Made by a program: the position numbers and the translations under genes
The notes under the pieces: model-generated
Database searches by the model: none
Seen by the model: the letters and a program-made list of their open reading frames with translations, nothing else
What the model was told of the DNA's origin: nothing
NCBI RefSeq assembly: GCF_003124125.1
Contig: NZ_QCXQ01000002.1
Span: 165,437-229,436 of the forward strand
DNA from: Levilactobacillus bambusae
GTDB lineage: Bacteria; Bacillota; Bacilli; Lactobacillales; Lactobacillaceae
Reading direction: 5' to 3'
DNA: 64,000 nucleotides
Part shown: positions 1 through 9,409 of the stretch, one piece after another
Position numbering within the stretch: position 1 is the first letter of the stretch
Layout of the letters: each line of letters opens with the position of its first letter

Positions 1-38
1 TAACGCCGGTGGTTTTTGTGTTGGTTAGATGCACCTAG

Positions 39-500
39 TTAAACAAACATCCCCTGCTTGCTCGTTTCCCTGGCGATTACCACGTTCTTATCCGCCCAGC
101 TCATCACGTACCGGGCCATATGGCCGACCCGGTTAAACGTCGTATGATGAGCTCCTTTGGCGCCGACGACCACCGTGCTGACGTTGGCTAGATTAGCTAG
201 TTTTACCAGCCAGTGCCGGGCATCTCCGTAGCAGACCGTCCATAGAACGTCCGAAACCCCTTCTTTTTCCAACGTTTTGGCGATGCCCTTCATCCGGTAG
301 GTCGCCAACTTTTCCTCTGCCAGCATGCTTTTTTCTAGAAGTGCTGAATTATGGAGAATATTATACTCACGCGGATCCACAACGTGGACCAGATAAACCG
401 CTTTACCAGTCGCCCTCGCCGCATTTTTCGCGTAGGTAACTAAATACTGACTATACGATGAATTATCAACTGCGACTAAAATGACGTTTCCTGGAATCAT
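39..500 (-). CDS. Universal stress protein, UspA family
   Basis: This is a 153-residue single-domain cytoplasmic Usp fold protein, a nucleotide-binding stress or signalling protein. It opens with the typical strand ILVAVDNS and has a mid-protein segment STVVVGAKGAHHTTFNRVGH. That segment fits the ATP-binding pattern G-2x-G-9x-G, but the last glycine is followed by His where ATP-binding members have Ser/Thr, so nucleotide binding is uncertain. The start ATG is preceded by AAGGTG. It lies downstream of the opp operon but is separated from it by a terminator, so it is probably its own transcript. The family call is secure; the physiological role is not known. Confidence 0.9.
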   Translation of the reverse strand: MIPGNVILVAVDNSSYSQYLVTYAKNAARATGKAVYLVHVVDPREYNILHNSALLEKSMLAEEKLATYRMKGIAKTLEKEGVSDVLWTVCYGDARHWLVKLANLANVSTVVVGAKGAHHTTFNRVGHMARYVMSWADKNVVIARETSKQGMFV

Positions 501-570
501 AATCTACACCTTCTTAACCGATTTCTTGTGTGCAGAATAACATAGATGATTCACACTTAACATCATTTTG

Positions 571-619
571 CCTATAAAAAAGCCTTACAAACGCCGGTAG
601 TGACTGGCTTTGTAAGGCT
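571..619 (-). terminator. Rho-independent terminator of the opp operon
   Basis: An 11-bp stem (581-591 with 609-619, AGCCTTACAAA) is followed on the minus strand by a run of T. It sits 13 bases beyond the oppF stop codon and closes the oppABCDF transcript. Confidence 0.88.
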
Positions 620-631
620 CTATCCACTTTA

Positions 632-1591
632 TTAAGAATGTGTAAGTGCGGCTTCTTCGGCTCGCTTTTGGTACATTTCAATTTCATCTGGAGCAGCCCG
701 AACAAAATGATGGGGGGCAATTTCAACCAGGGTTCTTTCCTTGCCATCGTTTTCAGCGGACCCATCATACGGAATTTCCTGCCGGGTCCGTTCAAACTCA
801 GGGTCCGGTACCGGAACCGCAGATAAGAGGCTGCGCGTATAGTCATGGAGGGGGTGCGCATAAATTTCATCGGCATCCGCAATTTCCAACATCCGGCCGT
901 AATGCATAACCCCGATTCGATCGGAAATATACTTAACCATGGATAAATCATGCGCAATAAATAAATACGTTAACCCCTTTTCCCGCTGCAAATCCTTAAG
1001 CAGGTTCACAACTTGAGCCTGAATAGACACGTCGAGCGCGGAAATCGGTTCGTCACAGATCACAAAGCTAGGATCCACGGCTAACGCCCGGGCAATTCCA
1101 ATCCGTTGGCGTTGCCCACCCGAAAACTCGTGGGGGTAACGGCTGGCGTGATCCTTATTCAATCCCACCGTCTCTAACAGGTCGGCCACCATTTGATCCC
1201 GTTCGGCCTTGTCCTTAGCCAGATGATTAATGTCAATTCCCTCGGCCACAATATCCTTAACGGTCATCCGGGGGTTAAGTGACGCGTAGGGATCCTGAAA
1301 AATCATTTGCATTTGGCGCCGAAAGGTTTGCCGGTCCTGCTTGCTCTTTAGCTTCGATTCATCACGGCCGTCAAAAATAATTTCCCCGGCGGTTGGCTCA
1401 TACAGATGAATGATAGCCCGACCCGTTGTGGTCTTGCCAGAACCCGACTCCCCAACCAGACCAAAGGTTTCACCCTTATAGATATCAAACGAAATATCAT
1501 CAACGGCCTTAACTTCATCCGCTTTACCCACGTTGAAGTACTGCTTTAAATGCTTCACCTCAAGGAGTTTTTCACGTTGATTATCTGTCAT
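632..1591 (-). CDS. oppF: Oligopeptide ABC importer, ATP-binding subunit OppF
   Basis: This 319-residue ABC ATPase is one of the two that energise the oligopeptide importer at the inner face of the membrane. It has a Walker [10 protein letters not shown] (about 47-55), a Q-loop [11 protein letters not shown], the signature [15 protein letters not shown] and a Walker [13 protein letters not shown]. The C-terminal extension with paired prolines ([11 protein letters not shown]) is typical of the Opp/Dpp oligopeptide-binding ATPase tail. The ATG overlaps the oppD stop as TAATG, so translation is coupled. It is the last gene of the operon oppA-B-C-D-F. Confidence 0.95.
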   Translation of the reverse strand: MTDNQREKLLEVKHLKQYFNVGKADEVKAVDDISFDIYKGETFGLVGESGSGKTTTGRAIIHLYEPTAGEIIFDGRDESKLKSKQDRQTFRRQMQMIFQDPYASLNPRMTVKDIVAEGIDINHLAKDKAERDQMVADLLETVGLNKDHASRYPHEFSGGQRQRIGIARALAVDPSFVICDEPISALDVSIQAQVVNLLKDLQREKGLTYLFIAHDLSMVKYISDRIGVMHYGRMLEIADADEIYAHPLHDYTRSLLSAVPVPDPEFERTRQEIPYDGSAENDGKERTLVEIAPHHFVRAAPDEIEMYQKRAEEAALTHS

Positions 1592-2703
1592 TAGCCTTCC
1601 TCCTCTCCGCTACGGTGCTGTTCCTGTTCAGCCCGTTTGGCCTCGGCAACCGCCTTTTCATGCATCGCCGCATACTTCTTCTGCCGTTCAAGAATGGTTG
1701 CAGGTGGCGTAACCTTTGGTGCCCGCGGATCTAATAACCAGGTCGCAGCCGAGTGGGTGTCGGATACCTTGAAAAAGGGCGGCTGCTTTTGGGTGTCAAT
1801 CTTTAGCGCATACTGGTTACGAGCCGCAAAAGCATCTCCAACGGGAGGTTCTAACAGGTCAGGCGGCGTTCCTGGAATGGAAGGCAACGTATTTTCCTTA
1901 GTGTCCAAGGTCGGCATCGAGTTCAATAATCCCCAGGTATACGGATGCTTCGGATCATAAAAAATTTCATCAACCGTTCCGTATTCCACAATCTGACCCG
2001 CATACATCACGGCTACCCGATCGGCCATTCCGGCAACGACACCTAAATCATGCGTAATAAAGATAATGGACGTATTAATTTTGGTTTGTAACTCCTTCAT
2101 TAAATGAAGGATCTGCGCTTGAATGGTAACGTCTAAGGCCGTGGTCGGTTCATCGGCAATCAGAATATCCGGATAATTAATGAGGGCAATAGCAATCACA
2201 ATCCGTTGCCGCATCCCACCGGAAAACTGGTGGGGGTAATCGTTAATCCGGTCTTCGGCATTTGTGATGCCAACCAGTTTCATCATTTTGAGGGCTTCCG
2301 CCTCTGCCTGGTCCTTCTTCATATTCTTATGAATCATCAGAGGTTCCGCAATTTGCCGCCCGATTTTCATGGTTGGATCGAGTGACGTCATGGGATCCTG
2401 AAAGATTTCGGCAATGTCAACGCCCCGAATTTGTTCCATATCGCGTTCCGATAGCTGGAGCAGGTCACGATCCTGATACTCAATCGTTCCGTTTGCCACC
2501 TTGGCGTTTCGCGCCAGCAGTCCCATAATTGCCCGGGTGGTCACCGACTTACCCGAACCAGACTCACCAACGATGGCTAACGTTTCCCCCTTTTTCAGGT
2601 CAAAACTTACGTTACGAATGGCTTTTACGGTGCCAGCAAACGTATCAAAGTTGATTTCGAGGTTCCGCACCTCTAAAACGTTATCTTGGTTTTCCAATTC
2701 CAT
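1591..2703 (-). CDS. oppD: Oligopeptide ABC importer, ATP-binding subunit OppD
   Basis: This 370-residue ABC ATPase is the partner of OppF. Walker [12 protein letters not shown] lies near residue 47. It also has the Q-loop [13 protein letters not shown], signature [15 protein letters not shown] and Walker [13 protein letters not shown]. The C-terminal segment around [17 protein letters not shown] is the usual oligopeptide-transporter tail, although the Cys cluster that binds Fe-S in some OppD proteins is absent. The extreme C-terminus is a charged Ala/Glu/Lys helix. It starts four bases after oppC. The call is secure. Confidence 0.95.
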   Translation of the reverse strand: MELENQDNVLEVRNLEINFDTFAGTVKAIRNVSFDLKKGETLAIVGESGSGKSVTTRAIMGLLARNAKVANGTIEYQDRDLLQLSERDMEQIRGVDIAEIFQDPMTSLDPTMKIGRQIAEPLMIHKNMKKDQAEAEALKMMKLVGITNAEDRINDYPHQFSGGMRQRIVIAIALINYPDILIADEPTTALDVTIQAQILHLMKELQTKINTSIIFITHDLGVVAGMADRVAVMYAGQIVEYGTVDEIFYDPKHPYTWGLLNSMPTLDTKENTLPSIPGTPPDLLEPPVGDAFAARNQYALKIDTQKQPPFFKVSDTHSAATWLLDPRAPKVTPPATILERQKKYAAMHEKAVAEAKRAEQEQHRSGEEEG

Positions 2704-2707
2704 TCAC

Positions 2708-3739
2708 CTACTCTTTCGAACGGGGATCAAAGGCATCCCGTAAACCGTCACCAAAAAGGTTAAAGCAAATCATAATCAATGAGAGAACGACTGCCGGGAA
2801 CCACATTTGGTAGGGTAAAAACTGAAAGTTCTTCTGGCCGTCGTTTAATAACGTTCCTAGTGAAGCCTGAGGTGAAGAAATCCCAATCCCAATGTAGGAA
2901 AGGAGGGCCTCAAAGAAGATTGCGCTCGGAATCGTAAACATCGTGTTGATAATGATTACGCTGGAAAGGTTCGGTAGCAGGTGTTTAAACGCGATCTTAA
3001 TGGGACTTTCACCAAGCGTACGGGCAGCCAGCACAAATTCCTGGTTCTTTAGTTCCAGCGTTTCCGCCCGAACCAGCCGGGCCATATTCGTCCAACTCGT
3101 TAACGCAATCGCAATAATAATGGACGCCATCCCGGGTTTTAAAATTAAAATTAGCAGGATGATCACCACTAAGCTAGGGATTGACATAATAATTTCAATA
3201 ATCCGCTGCATTAAATTATCAACCCGGCCGCCCTTCCAGCCGGATATCATTCCGTAGGCAACCCCGATGGTTAAGTCAAAGAACGTGGCAACCAGGGCAA
3301 TCGTCAGCGAAATCCGGGTCCCGTAGAGTACCCGGGAAAAGAGGTCCCGGCCTAAGTAGTCGGTCCCCATGACATAGTAGGTCCCCGGTTTGACCCCGGC
3401 CTGGGCGTAAGCATCCACCCGGACATCCCCCTGCTTCAGAGTGCCATTAAAGCCAGGGATTCCCACCCCGGGAATTTTAGCCGGCAGGTTGGCGTAGGAT
3501 GGATCTTGGGCGTTTGGATCGTGAGGTTCAATAAAGCTAGAACTAAATGCCATCACGAACAGCACCAATAAAATAATCATCGAAATCATGGCACTCTTGT
3601 TTCTTTTAAGCCGTCGCCAAGCATCCTGGGTGAAGGTCAGCGAAGGAGCCGCAATTTTTTCATCGTCCAGTTTTTGCTTTTCGTTAAGTGGTACGGGTTC
3701 AAAGCTGTCATCGACGGGCTGCTTAATGTTGTCTGCCAT
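2708..3739 (-). CDS. oppC: Oligopeptide ABC importer, permease OppC
   Basis: This 343-residue inner-membrane permease forms the translocation channel with OppB. It has a charged cytoplasmic N-terminus of about 45 residues, a first membrane helix (SMIILLVLFVMAF), then an extracytoplasmic insert. The BPD_transp_1 domain follows with five helices and the EAA loop (ETLELKNQEFVLAARTLGES). The motif GTDYLGRDLFSR just before the core is characteristic of OppC/DppC permeases. It is spaced 12 bases from oppB and 4 from oppD, in one transcription unit. Confidence 0.95.
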   Translation of the reverse strand: MADNIKQPVDDSFEPVPLNEKQKLDDEKIAAPSLTFTQDAWRRLKRNKSAMISMIILLVLFVMAFSSSFIEPHDPNAQDPSYANLPAKIPGVGIPGFNGTLKQGDVRVDAYAQAGVKPGTYYVMGTDYLGRDLFSRVLYGTRISLTIALVATFFDLTIGVAYGMISGWKGGRVDNLMQRIIEIIMSIPSLVVIILLILILKPGMASIIIAIALTSWTNMARLVRAETLELKNQEFVLAARTLGESPIKIAFKHLLPNLSSVIIINTMFTIPSAIFFEALLSYIGIGISSPQASLGTLLNDGQKNFQFLPYQMWFPAVVLSLIMICFNLFGDGLRDAFDPRSKE

Positions 3740-3751
3740 AAACTGACCTCC

Positions 3752-4681
3752 TTAGTTTGATCCACCGGTAATGCGAATCCGGGGATCCACGATTCCGTAG
3801 ATAATATCTGTGATAAGCAAGACCACCATTAACATAACGCTATAGACGATGGTCAACCCCATAATAGTGGGATAATCGTTGGTTAACACAGACTTGACGA
3901 ATTGTTCCCCAATTCCAGGAATGGAGAAGATGTTTTCAACCACCATGGATCCCGTCATAATCCCAACGGCTAACGGACCAACAACGGTAATTAACGGAAT
4001 TAAACTATTCCGAAGCGCATGGTGATAAATCACCTTCGCCTTGCTCATCCCCTTGGCCTTAGCCAATTCAATGTAATCCGAGTTCAGCACGTCAACCATT
4101 TCGGTCCGCATAAACCGGGCCGATTCAGCTAATGGTGATGCCGCTAACGCTAGCGTGGGCAGGATGGTATACATAAATCCACCCCAGTTAGCGATGGGGA
4201 ACCATTGAAGCTTGAAGCCCAGGAAGTATTGAAGCAGCACGGCTAGAACGAAGCTGGGAATTGAAATTCCCAAAATTGAAATCACCGTCGTTGTCGTATC
4301 AACCCAGGTATTCTGCCGAACCGCCCCAATGGCACCAATGGTAATTCCGGCAAGAACCCCCACTACCATCGCCTGCAGCCCAATTTGAAGCGAGGGCCCA
4401 ATCCGGCTGCCGATCAGGTAAGAAACGGATTGATCGCTAAACTGGAAGGACGTCCCAAAATCCCCGTGCAGGGCGTTCCATACGTACGAGAGATATTGTT
4501 GCCAGACGGGTTTGTCTAACCCGTACTGCTGATAAATGACCGCAATTTCTGATTTGCTTAACTTAGCCTGGTTCGTAAGTGGAGTCCCAGGAAGCAGCTT
4601 CATCAGAAAGAACGTAATAGTAATGACAATAAACAGAGTAAGAAGTAGATAGAAAATTCGTTTTGCAAGATATTTTGCCAT
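3752..4681 (-). CDS. oppB: Oligopeptide ABC importer, permease OppB
   Basis: This 309-residue inner-membrane permease has a typical OppB N-terminus (MAKYLAKRIFYLLLTLFIVI) and the LPGTPL segment. Five further membrane helices surround an EAA loop (DYIELAKAKGMSKAKVIYHHA), and the protein ends with VDPRIRI. The reading frame stays open 93 bases further upstream. The ATG at 4681 was chosen because it has GAGAGGATC in front and gives the conserved N-terminus. A hairpin separates it from oppA. Confidence 0.94.
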   Translation of the reverse strand: MAKYLAKRIFYLLLTLFIVITITFFLMKLLPGTPLTNQAKLSKSEIAVIYQQYGLDKPVWQQYLSYVWNALHGDFGTSFQFSDQSVSYLIGSRIGPSLQIGLQAMVVGVLAGITIGAIGAVRQNTWVDTTTTVISILGISIPSFVLAVLLQYFLGFKLQWFPIANWGGFMYTILPTLALAASPLAESARFMRTEMVDVLNSDYIELAKAKGMSKAKVIYHHALRNSLIPLITVVGPLAVGIMTGSMVVENIFSIPGIGEQFVKSVLTNDYPTIMGLTIVYSVMLMVVLLITDIIYGIVDPRIRITGGSN

Positions 4682-4748
4682 TAGCGATCCTCTCAATCGG
4701 TTCTGATTTTTAACTTTTATTTTAACACTGGCATAAAGTAAGTAAACA

Positions 4749-4786
4749 CGAAAGTCAGGATTGCGGAAGGCCAACCCTGACTTTCG
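4749..4786 (-). promoter_or_regulatory. Intercistronic hairpin between oppA and oppB
   Basis: A perfect 11-bp stem (4749-4759 with 4776-4786) lies between the oppA stop and the oppB start. No T-run follows it on the minus strand, so it looks like an mRNA processing or stabilising element. Such an element would let the binding protein be made in excess over the permeases. That role is inferred from position. Confidence 0.6.
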
Positions 4787-4843
4787 TTATCAACCGCACT
4801 CATTAGTGTAACTGGCGGCCTACTTTTGGTCAAATTCACCCCG

Positions 4844-6469
4844 CTACTTTGTGAGGTAAGCTTGACTATAATCCCACTGGGCTCCAGTTGGGAAGTAAAT
4901 GATTCCCTTAACGTTCGATTTCACTAACTGTCCGTTGGCTTGTTGGTAAAGTGGAACTACCCCAGCCTGCTGATTAATCAGTTGATCGGCTTGAACCATA
5001 TCGTTAAACCGGGCTTTCTTATCCGTTGCGTCCGTGACATCCGCCTTGTTAACCAGGTCGTCATACTCGGAATTACTCCACTTCCCGTTGTTCAACGAGT
5101 TCCCCTTAGCGAATAGGTCCAGGAATGAACTGGCATCCGGGTAATCGGCTCCCCAGGCCGTCACAACTAAGTCAAAGTTACCTTCTTCTGACCGGGCTAA
5201 CCGGGTCTTGAACGGTAAGTTCTGGTTAGTAATCTTTAGTCCCGGCAGTTTTTGCAGCTGATCCTGTAAGAATTCAGTGGTGAGCTTACCCGCTGGCGTA
5301 TCATCAGAGAGCAGGTTAAGGCTTAAGCTGCTTTGCCCACTTTCCTTTAAGGCCTCCTGCCAAAGCTTCTTGGCCTTCGTCAGATCGTAGCTGACCGTCC
5401 CCGATTGATAGGCGACACTAGCAAAATCCTTACCATCCTGATACTGCATCTTAGTAGGGACTAATCCCTTAGCAGCCGTTGATCCATCGGCTAGCACCTT
5501 GTTAACAAATTGGTCCCGGTCAATCGCAGCCGAAATAGCTTGCCGCGCCTTCACGTTCTTAAAGATCGGGTCCTTCTTTTCGTTCATTTCAATGTAGAAG
5601 GTTGATGCCGTGGGCCGTAAAACGTAATCCGGATTGTTTTTATACTGTTTAACCTGCGTGCTTGATAACGTCATCGTGTCCAACTTACCCGTTTGGTACT
5701 GACTCAAGGCCGTTTGGTTATCCTTAACCGTCCAGAACTTCACCTTATTCAACTTCACCGACTTGGCGTTCCAGTACGATTTATTCTTAACCATCGTCCA
5801 AGTGTCGTTCGTCCCGGTCCACCCCGTTAACTTGAACGGACCATTATAAACCATCGCAGAACTTGTGGTACCGTACTGCTTCCCGTACTTTTCCACTACC
5901 CGTTGGTTCTGGGGATAAAATTCGGGGTTGGCTACTAACTCGTTAAAGTAGCTTTGGGCGTGAGCCAACTTAACCTGAACCGTATATTTGTCGAGTGCTT
6001 TAATCCCCAGTGTTGACGGAGCCATCTTGCCACTTGAAATCGACTTTGCGTTTTCAATGCTATCGAAAAGATAGGCGTACTGGGAAGCCGTTTTTGGCGA
6101 GACTGTCCGCCGCCAGGAGTAGACGAAGTCCTGCGCTGTCACTGGATCACCGTTACTCCATTTTGACTGACGCAGTTTATAAGTGTAGGTCTTCCCGTCC
6201 TTTGAAACGGTCCAGCTTTTCGCCACCGCTGGATGTAGGGAACTATTCTTGCCAAATTTTAATAATCCTTCGTTCGTATTGTTTAGCGTCTTTCCGCTAA
6301 CCACGTCCGTCGCCTTTGAAATATCCATGGATGGTAAGTTTGAAGCTTCCGCCACGTTGATGGTCTTGTCCTTTGCCTTGTTATCCGCGGCCTTGGAACC
6401 ACACGCTGCAAGCAGTGCAACTGATGCCAAAGCAACCGTCCCCAGTTTCCATGATGAGTGTAGATTCAT
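4844..6469 (-). CDS. oppA: Oligopeptide-binding lipoprotein OppA
   Basis: This 541-residue family 5 solute-binding protein captures peptides outside the cell and delivers them to OppBC. The N-terminal signal ends in a lipobox, LLAAC, so the mature protein is lipid-anchored at Cys. The central region has the family 5 pattern (YTYKLRQSKWSNGDPVTAQDFVYSW). The ATG at 6469 was preferred over a TTG nine bases upstream because GGAAGAGGAG lies nine bases before it. It is the first gene of the opp operon and has its own promoter. Confidence 0.95.
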   Translation of the reverse strand: MNLHSSWKLGTVALASVALLAACGSKAADNKAKDKTINVAEASNLPSMDISKATDVVSGKTLNNTNEGLLKFGKNSSLHPAVAKSWTVSKDGKTYTYKLRQSKWSNGDPVTAQDFVYSWRRTVSPKTASQYAYLFDSIENAKSISSGKMAPSTLGIKALDKYTVQVKLAHAQSYFNELVANPEFYPQNQRVVEKYGKQYGTTSSAMVYNGPFKLTGWTGTNDTWTMVKNKSYWNAKSVKLNKVKFWTVKDNQTALSQYQTGKLDTMTLSSTQVKQYKNNPDYVLRPTASTFYIEMNEKKDPIFKNVKARQAISAAIDRDQFVNKVLADGSTAAKGLVPTKMQYQDGKDFASVAYQSGTVSYDLTKAKKLWQEALKESGQSSLSLNLLSDDTPAGKLTTEFLQDQLQKLPGLKITNQNLPFKTRLARSEEGNFDLVVTAWGADYPDASSFLDLFAKGNSLNNGKWSNSEYDDLVNKADVTDATDKKARFNDMVQADQLINQQAGVVPLYQQANGQLVKSNVKGIIYFPTGAQWDYSQAYLTK

Positions 6470-6522
6470 ATTCACCAACTCCTCTTCCTTTTCGATTCAC
6501 ATCTCTTTAAACGTTGGTTAAT

Positions 6523-6551
6523 AGTTTAAATGAGAGAACAATTAAAATCAA
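6523..6551 (-). promoter_or_regulatory. Promoter of the opp operon
   Basis: On the minus strand, TTGATT (6551-6546) and TAAACT (6528-6523) are separated by 17 bases, upstream of oppA. It is a good sigma-A match. Confidence 0.65.
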
Positions 6552-6601
6552 TACTTTTTTCTCATTTATTTTGCCATCGTTCTATCATTTTACTGGTTAA
6601 T

Positions 6602-6632
6602 CCCGTGCTTTCACGGGTTGCAATGGTATAAT
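6602..6632 (+). promoter_or_regulatory. hflX promoter with overlapping palindrome
   Basis: An extended -10, TGGTATAAT (6624-6632), precedes hflX. No good -35 is visible. Where it should lie there is instead a 6-bp palindrome, CCCGTG-CTTT-CACGGG (6602-6617), which could be an operator. Confidence 0.6.
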
Positions 6633-6668
6633 TAACGCGAACCGCCACTTAAAGGAGGTAGTTTTACT

Positions 6669-7943
6669 ATGGAATCCCAAGATTCTCGAACCCCCGTTAT
6701 TACCATTGGATTAGATAGCGGGCTTAATTTCGACTACTCAATGGCTGAACTCGCTGCCTTAGTCGAAGCCAATAACATGATTTCAGTTGAAGAAATTCGC
6801 CAAAGCCTTGACCGCCCCAGCCCAGCCACTTACTTCGGCAAGGGTAAGGTTCAGGAATTAGCCGAGGCCGCAATTGAAGACGACGTTCACACCATTGTCG
6901 TTAATGATGAACTCACACCCAGTCAAATTCGGAACTTAGAGGCCGAAACCCAGGTCCGGATTATGGATCGGACGGGCTTAATTCTTGAAATTTTTGCCAA
7001 CCGTGCCCAGTCTAAGGAGGCCAAACTCCAAGTTGAACTGGCCAAATTACAGTATCAACTTCCCCGGCTGCATACCAGTGCTTCACAACGGTTAGACCAG
7101 CAGACCGGTGGGGGCGGTGGTGGTTTCACCAGCCGTGGGACGGGTGAATCCCAAACCGAGTTAACTAAGCGTCAGATTGGTAAACAAATTAGCCACGTTC
7201 GTCACGAACTCAAGGAAATTCGCAAGTCGGATGAGACTCAGCGCCAGCAACGTGAACGGAACAAAATTCCAACCGTTGCATTAGTGGGTTACACCAATGC
7301 CGGCAAATCGACCATTATGAACGCATTAGTGAGGGAATTCGGCAAGGGGGAAGATAAGCAGGTCTTCGTTAAGGACATGCTCTTTGCCACCTTGGACACT
7401 AGTGTGCGTCAGCTGGTCTTTCCCGACCAAAAGAAGTTACTGCTAAGTGATACCGTCGGCTTTGTTAGCAAGCTGCCCACTACCCTAGTGGAGGCGTTCC
7501 GATCCACCCTGTCTGAAGCTGCCAACGCCGATCTCCTGCTTCAGGTCGTTGATTTTTCTGACCCGAACCGGGATGAAATGATGGCCACCACCGAGCAAAC
7601 CCTTAAGGACATCGGGGTCACGGACATTCCCATGGTGACCATCTACAATAAAGCCGACTTAACGGACGTCGATTACCCCCGTGAGGTTGGCGATCACCTC
7701 GTGGTTTCCGCCAAGGACCCTGCCTCGTTGGAACTCATTACGAAAGTCATGAAGGAAAAGGTTTTTAAGGATTACGTCACGGTGGACTTTCTCATTCCAT
7801 TTAACGATGGTCACGTCGTTGCTTACCTAAACGATCACGCAGACGTTAAATCCACCGAATACGTGGCTGAAGGGACTCAGCTTACCGTCGAATTAAGTCG
7901 GACCGATTTAGAGCACTTCAGTCAGTATGTCATATCAGATTAG
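6669..7943 (+). CDS. hflX: GTPase HflX, ribosome splitting and rescue factor
   Basis: This is a 424-residue HflX-family GTPase. The N-terminal nucleotide-binding-like domain is about residues 1-195, with the glycine-rich linker TGGGGGGFTSRG and a coiled arm (LTKRQIGKQISHVRHELKEI). The G domain follows, with G1 GYTNAGKST, switch region TLDTSVRQL, G3 DTVGFVSKLP and G4 NKAD. Members bind the 50S subunit, split stalled or heat-damaged 70S ribosomes, and have ATPase/helicase activity in some species. It has a strong SD AAAGGAGG and is monocistronic. The start is unambiguous. Confidence 0.95.
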   Translation: MESQDSRTPVITIGLDSGLNFDYSMAELAALVEANNMISVEEIRQSLDRPSPATYFGKGKVQELAEAAIEDDVHTIVVNDELTPSQIRNLEAETQVRIMDRTGLILEIFANRAQSKEAKLQVELAKLQYQLPRLHTSASQRLDQQTGGGGGGFTSRGTGESQTELTKRQIGKQISHVRHELKEIRKSDETQRQQRERNKIPTVALVGYTNAGKSTIMNALVREFGKGEDKQVFVKDMLFATLDTSVRQLVFPDQKKLLLSDTVGFVSKLPTTLVEAFRSTLSEAANADLLLQVVDFSDPNRDEMMATTEQTLKDIGVTDIPMVTIYNKADLTDVDYPREVGDHLVVSAKDPASLELITKVMKEKVFKDYVTVDFLIPFNDGHVVAYLNDHADVKSTEYVAEGTQLTVELSRTDLEHFSQYVISD

Positions 7944-7994
7944 GAACCGGCTAACAGAGGTTTTGAGTCACTAGAGTCGCTGCACACATAAAAA

Positions 7995-8066
7995 AGACCA
8001 CAACCAAATAGGGAGGATGACCAGTCCGATTAAATGCAATCGAACTGGTCATCCTCCCTATTTAGC
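7995..8066. repeat. Dispersed hairpin repeat, copy 1
   Basis: A perfect 20-bp inverted repeat (8006-8025 with 8044-8063) has an 18-base loop. The unit AGACCACAACCAAATAGGGA plus the complementary right arm closely matches a second copy at 32954-33028. It stands between the convergent hflX and glutamine-transport genes and probably terminates both. Confidence 0.8.
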
Positions 8067-8100
8067 GTAATCTGAATAGTTGTTCGCCTAGCTCGTTTAG

Positions 8101-8757
8101 TTAAGCCAATCGTTTTTCTAGGTACCTTGACAGAATCGAAAGTGCAAAACAGACGATGAAATATAATACGGCTAACGCCACGAACATTGGAATAATATAA
8201 TTCGTGTTTTGCCCGTAAATTATCTGCGCCCGGAACATCATTTCCGGTAACAGAATAATCGTTGCTAGTGACGTATCTTTAACCAGTGAGATAAACTGGC
8301 TGACCATGGCGGGAATCATTTTCATAATGGCCTGAGGCAGCACAATGTATCGCATAGCCTGCCAGTACGTTAGCCCGTTGGCCCGGGCCCCCTCCATTTG
8401 GCCGGGGTCGACGGCCGCAATCCCACTCCGAACAATCTCGGCCACCATTGCCGATTCAAAGATCGTCATGGCTAAGATTGCAGCGGGAATGACGTCGGGT
8501 TTTACCCCAATGTTTGGCAGCCCGAAGTACGTAAAGAATAAAATTAAAATTAATGGCAGGTTCCGGATAATATCGATAATAAACCCAACGATTGCGGAAA
8601 CATACTTAAACTTCACGTACCGAATTAATCCCAGAATCAACCCTAAAATAAAGCTTCCGATAATCGAACAAATGGAGACTAAAATGGTAATTCCTAATCC
8701 TTCAACCAAGTAGCGTAAGTTGTCAAAGGAGTAGGCACCTGCAAATGATGATAACAT
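8101..8757 (-). CDS. glnP: Amino acid (glutamine-type) ABC importer permease
   Basis: This 218-residue His/Glu/Gln/Arg-type (HEQRo) inner-membrane permease has five predicted membrane helices. It carries an EAA loop containing IAAVDPGQMEGARANGLTYW, the signature of polar amino acid permeases. It pairs with the neighbouring permease (8771-9409), which has an almost identical EAA loop, to form a heterodimeric channel. The SD AAGGAGGAG lies before the ATG. It is the last gene of a four-gene operon. Substrate (glutamine, glutamate or another polar amino acid) cannot be decided from sequence alone. Confidence 0.88.
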   Translation of the reverse strand: MLSSFAGAYSFDNLRYLVEGLGITILVSICSIIGSFILGLILGLIRYVKFKYVSAIVGFIIDIIRNLPLILILFFTYFGLPNIGVKPDVIPAAILAMTIFESAMVAEIVRSGIAAVDPGQMEGARANGLTYWQAMRYIVLPQAIMKMIPAMVSQFISLVKDTSLATIILLPEMMFRAQIIYGQNTNYIIPMFVALAVLYFIVCFALSILSRYLEKRLA

Positions 8758-8770
8758 GGCAATCTCCTCC

Positions 8771-9409
8771 TTATGCTAACTTATTTTCTAGATACTTCAT
8801 GTAGTAACTTACCGGCATGGTAATAATCAAGTATAGCAGCGCCACACAAGCATAGGTACTCATGGTTTCAAGGGAGTTACTGGCAATGATGTTTCCCTCG
8901 TACATTAAATCAAACCCAGCAACAAACGCTAACGTTGACGAATTCTTAACCAGGTTGACGAACTGATTTCCAAGTGGTGGAATCACGTACCGGAAAGCTT
9001 GGGGGAGTACCACATACCGCATTGCTTGCCAGTACGTCATCCCGTTGGCTCGAGCCCCTTCCATCTGCCCCGGATCAACGGATTGTATCCCCGCCCGGAC
9101 GGTTTCGGCAATAAAGGCCGAGGTATAGAGGGTCAGTCCAATGGTACCGGCCACGAACCCGCTCATTTTAATAATGTAGAGCGGAAAAACCACGTAGAAG
9201 AACATGGTAATAACCAATAACGGAATATTCCGAAAAACTTCAATGTAAACGCGGGCCACTTCGCGAAGCCACTTCGTTTCGGATTCTTCCATTAGCGCAA
9301 AGAGTGTCCCAATGACTAAGCTCAAAAAGAGTGCAATTAGACTACACAGCAAAGTCTGACCTAACCCATAAAGCAGGGTGCCGCCATATTCTTGAAAGAT
9401 ATGGATCAT
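8771..9409 (-). CDS. glnM: Amino acid (glutamine-type) ABC importer permease
   Basis: This 212-residue permease is of the same HEQRo family as its downstream neighbour. It has membrane helices near both ends and the EAA loop IQSVDPGQMEGARANGMTYW in the middle. The ATG overlaps the binding-protein stop codon (ATGA), indicating translational coupling. The order ATPase, binding protein, permease, permease matches glutamine transport operons of lactobacilli. The gene symbol follows that order and is tentative. Confidence 0.87.
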   Translation of the reverse strand: MIHIFQEYGGTLLYGLGQTLLCSLIALFLSLVIGTLFALMEESETKWLREVARVYIEVFRNIPLLVITMFFYVVFPLYIIKMSGFVAGTIGLTLYTSAFIAETVRAGIQSVDPGQMEGARANGMTYWQAMRYVVLPQAFRYVIPPLGNQFVNLVKNSSTLAFVAGFDLMYEGNIIASNSLETMSTYACVALLYLIITMPVSYYMKYLENKLA

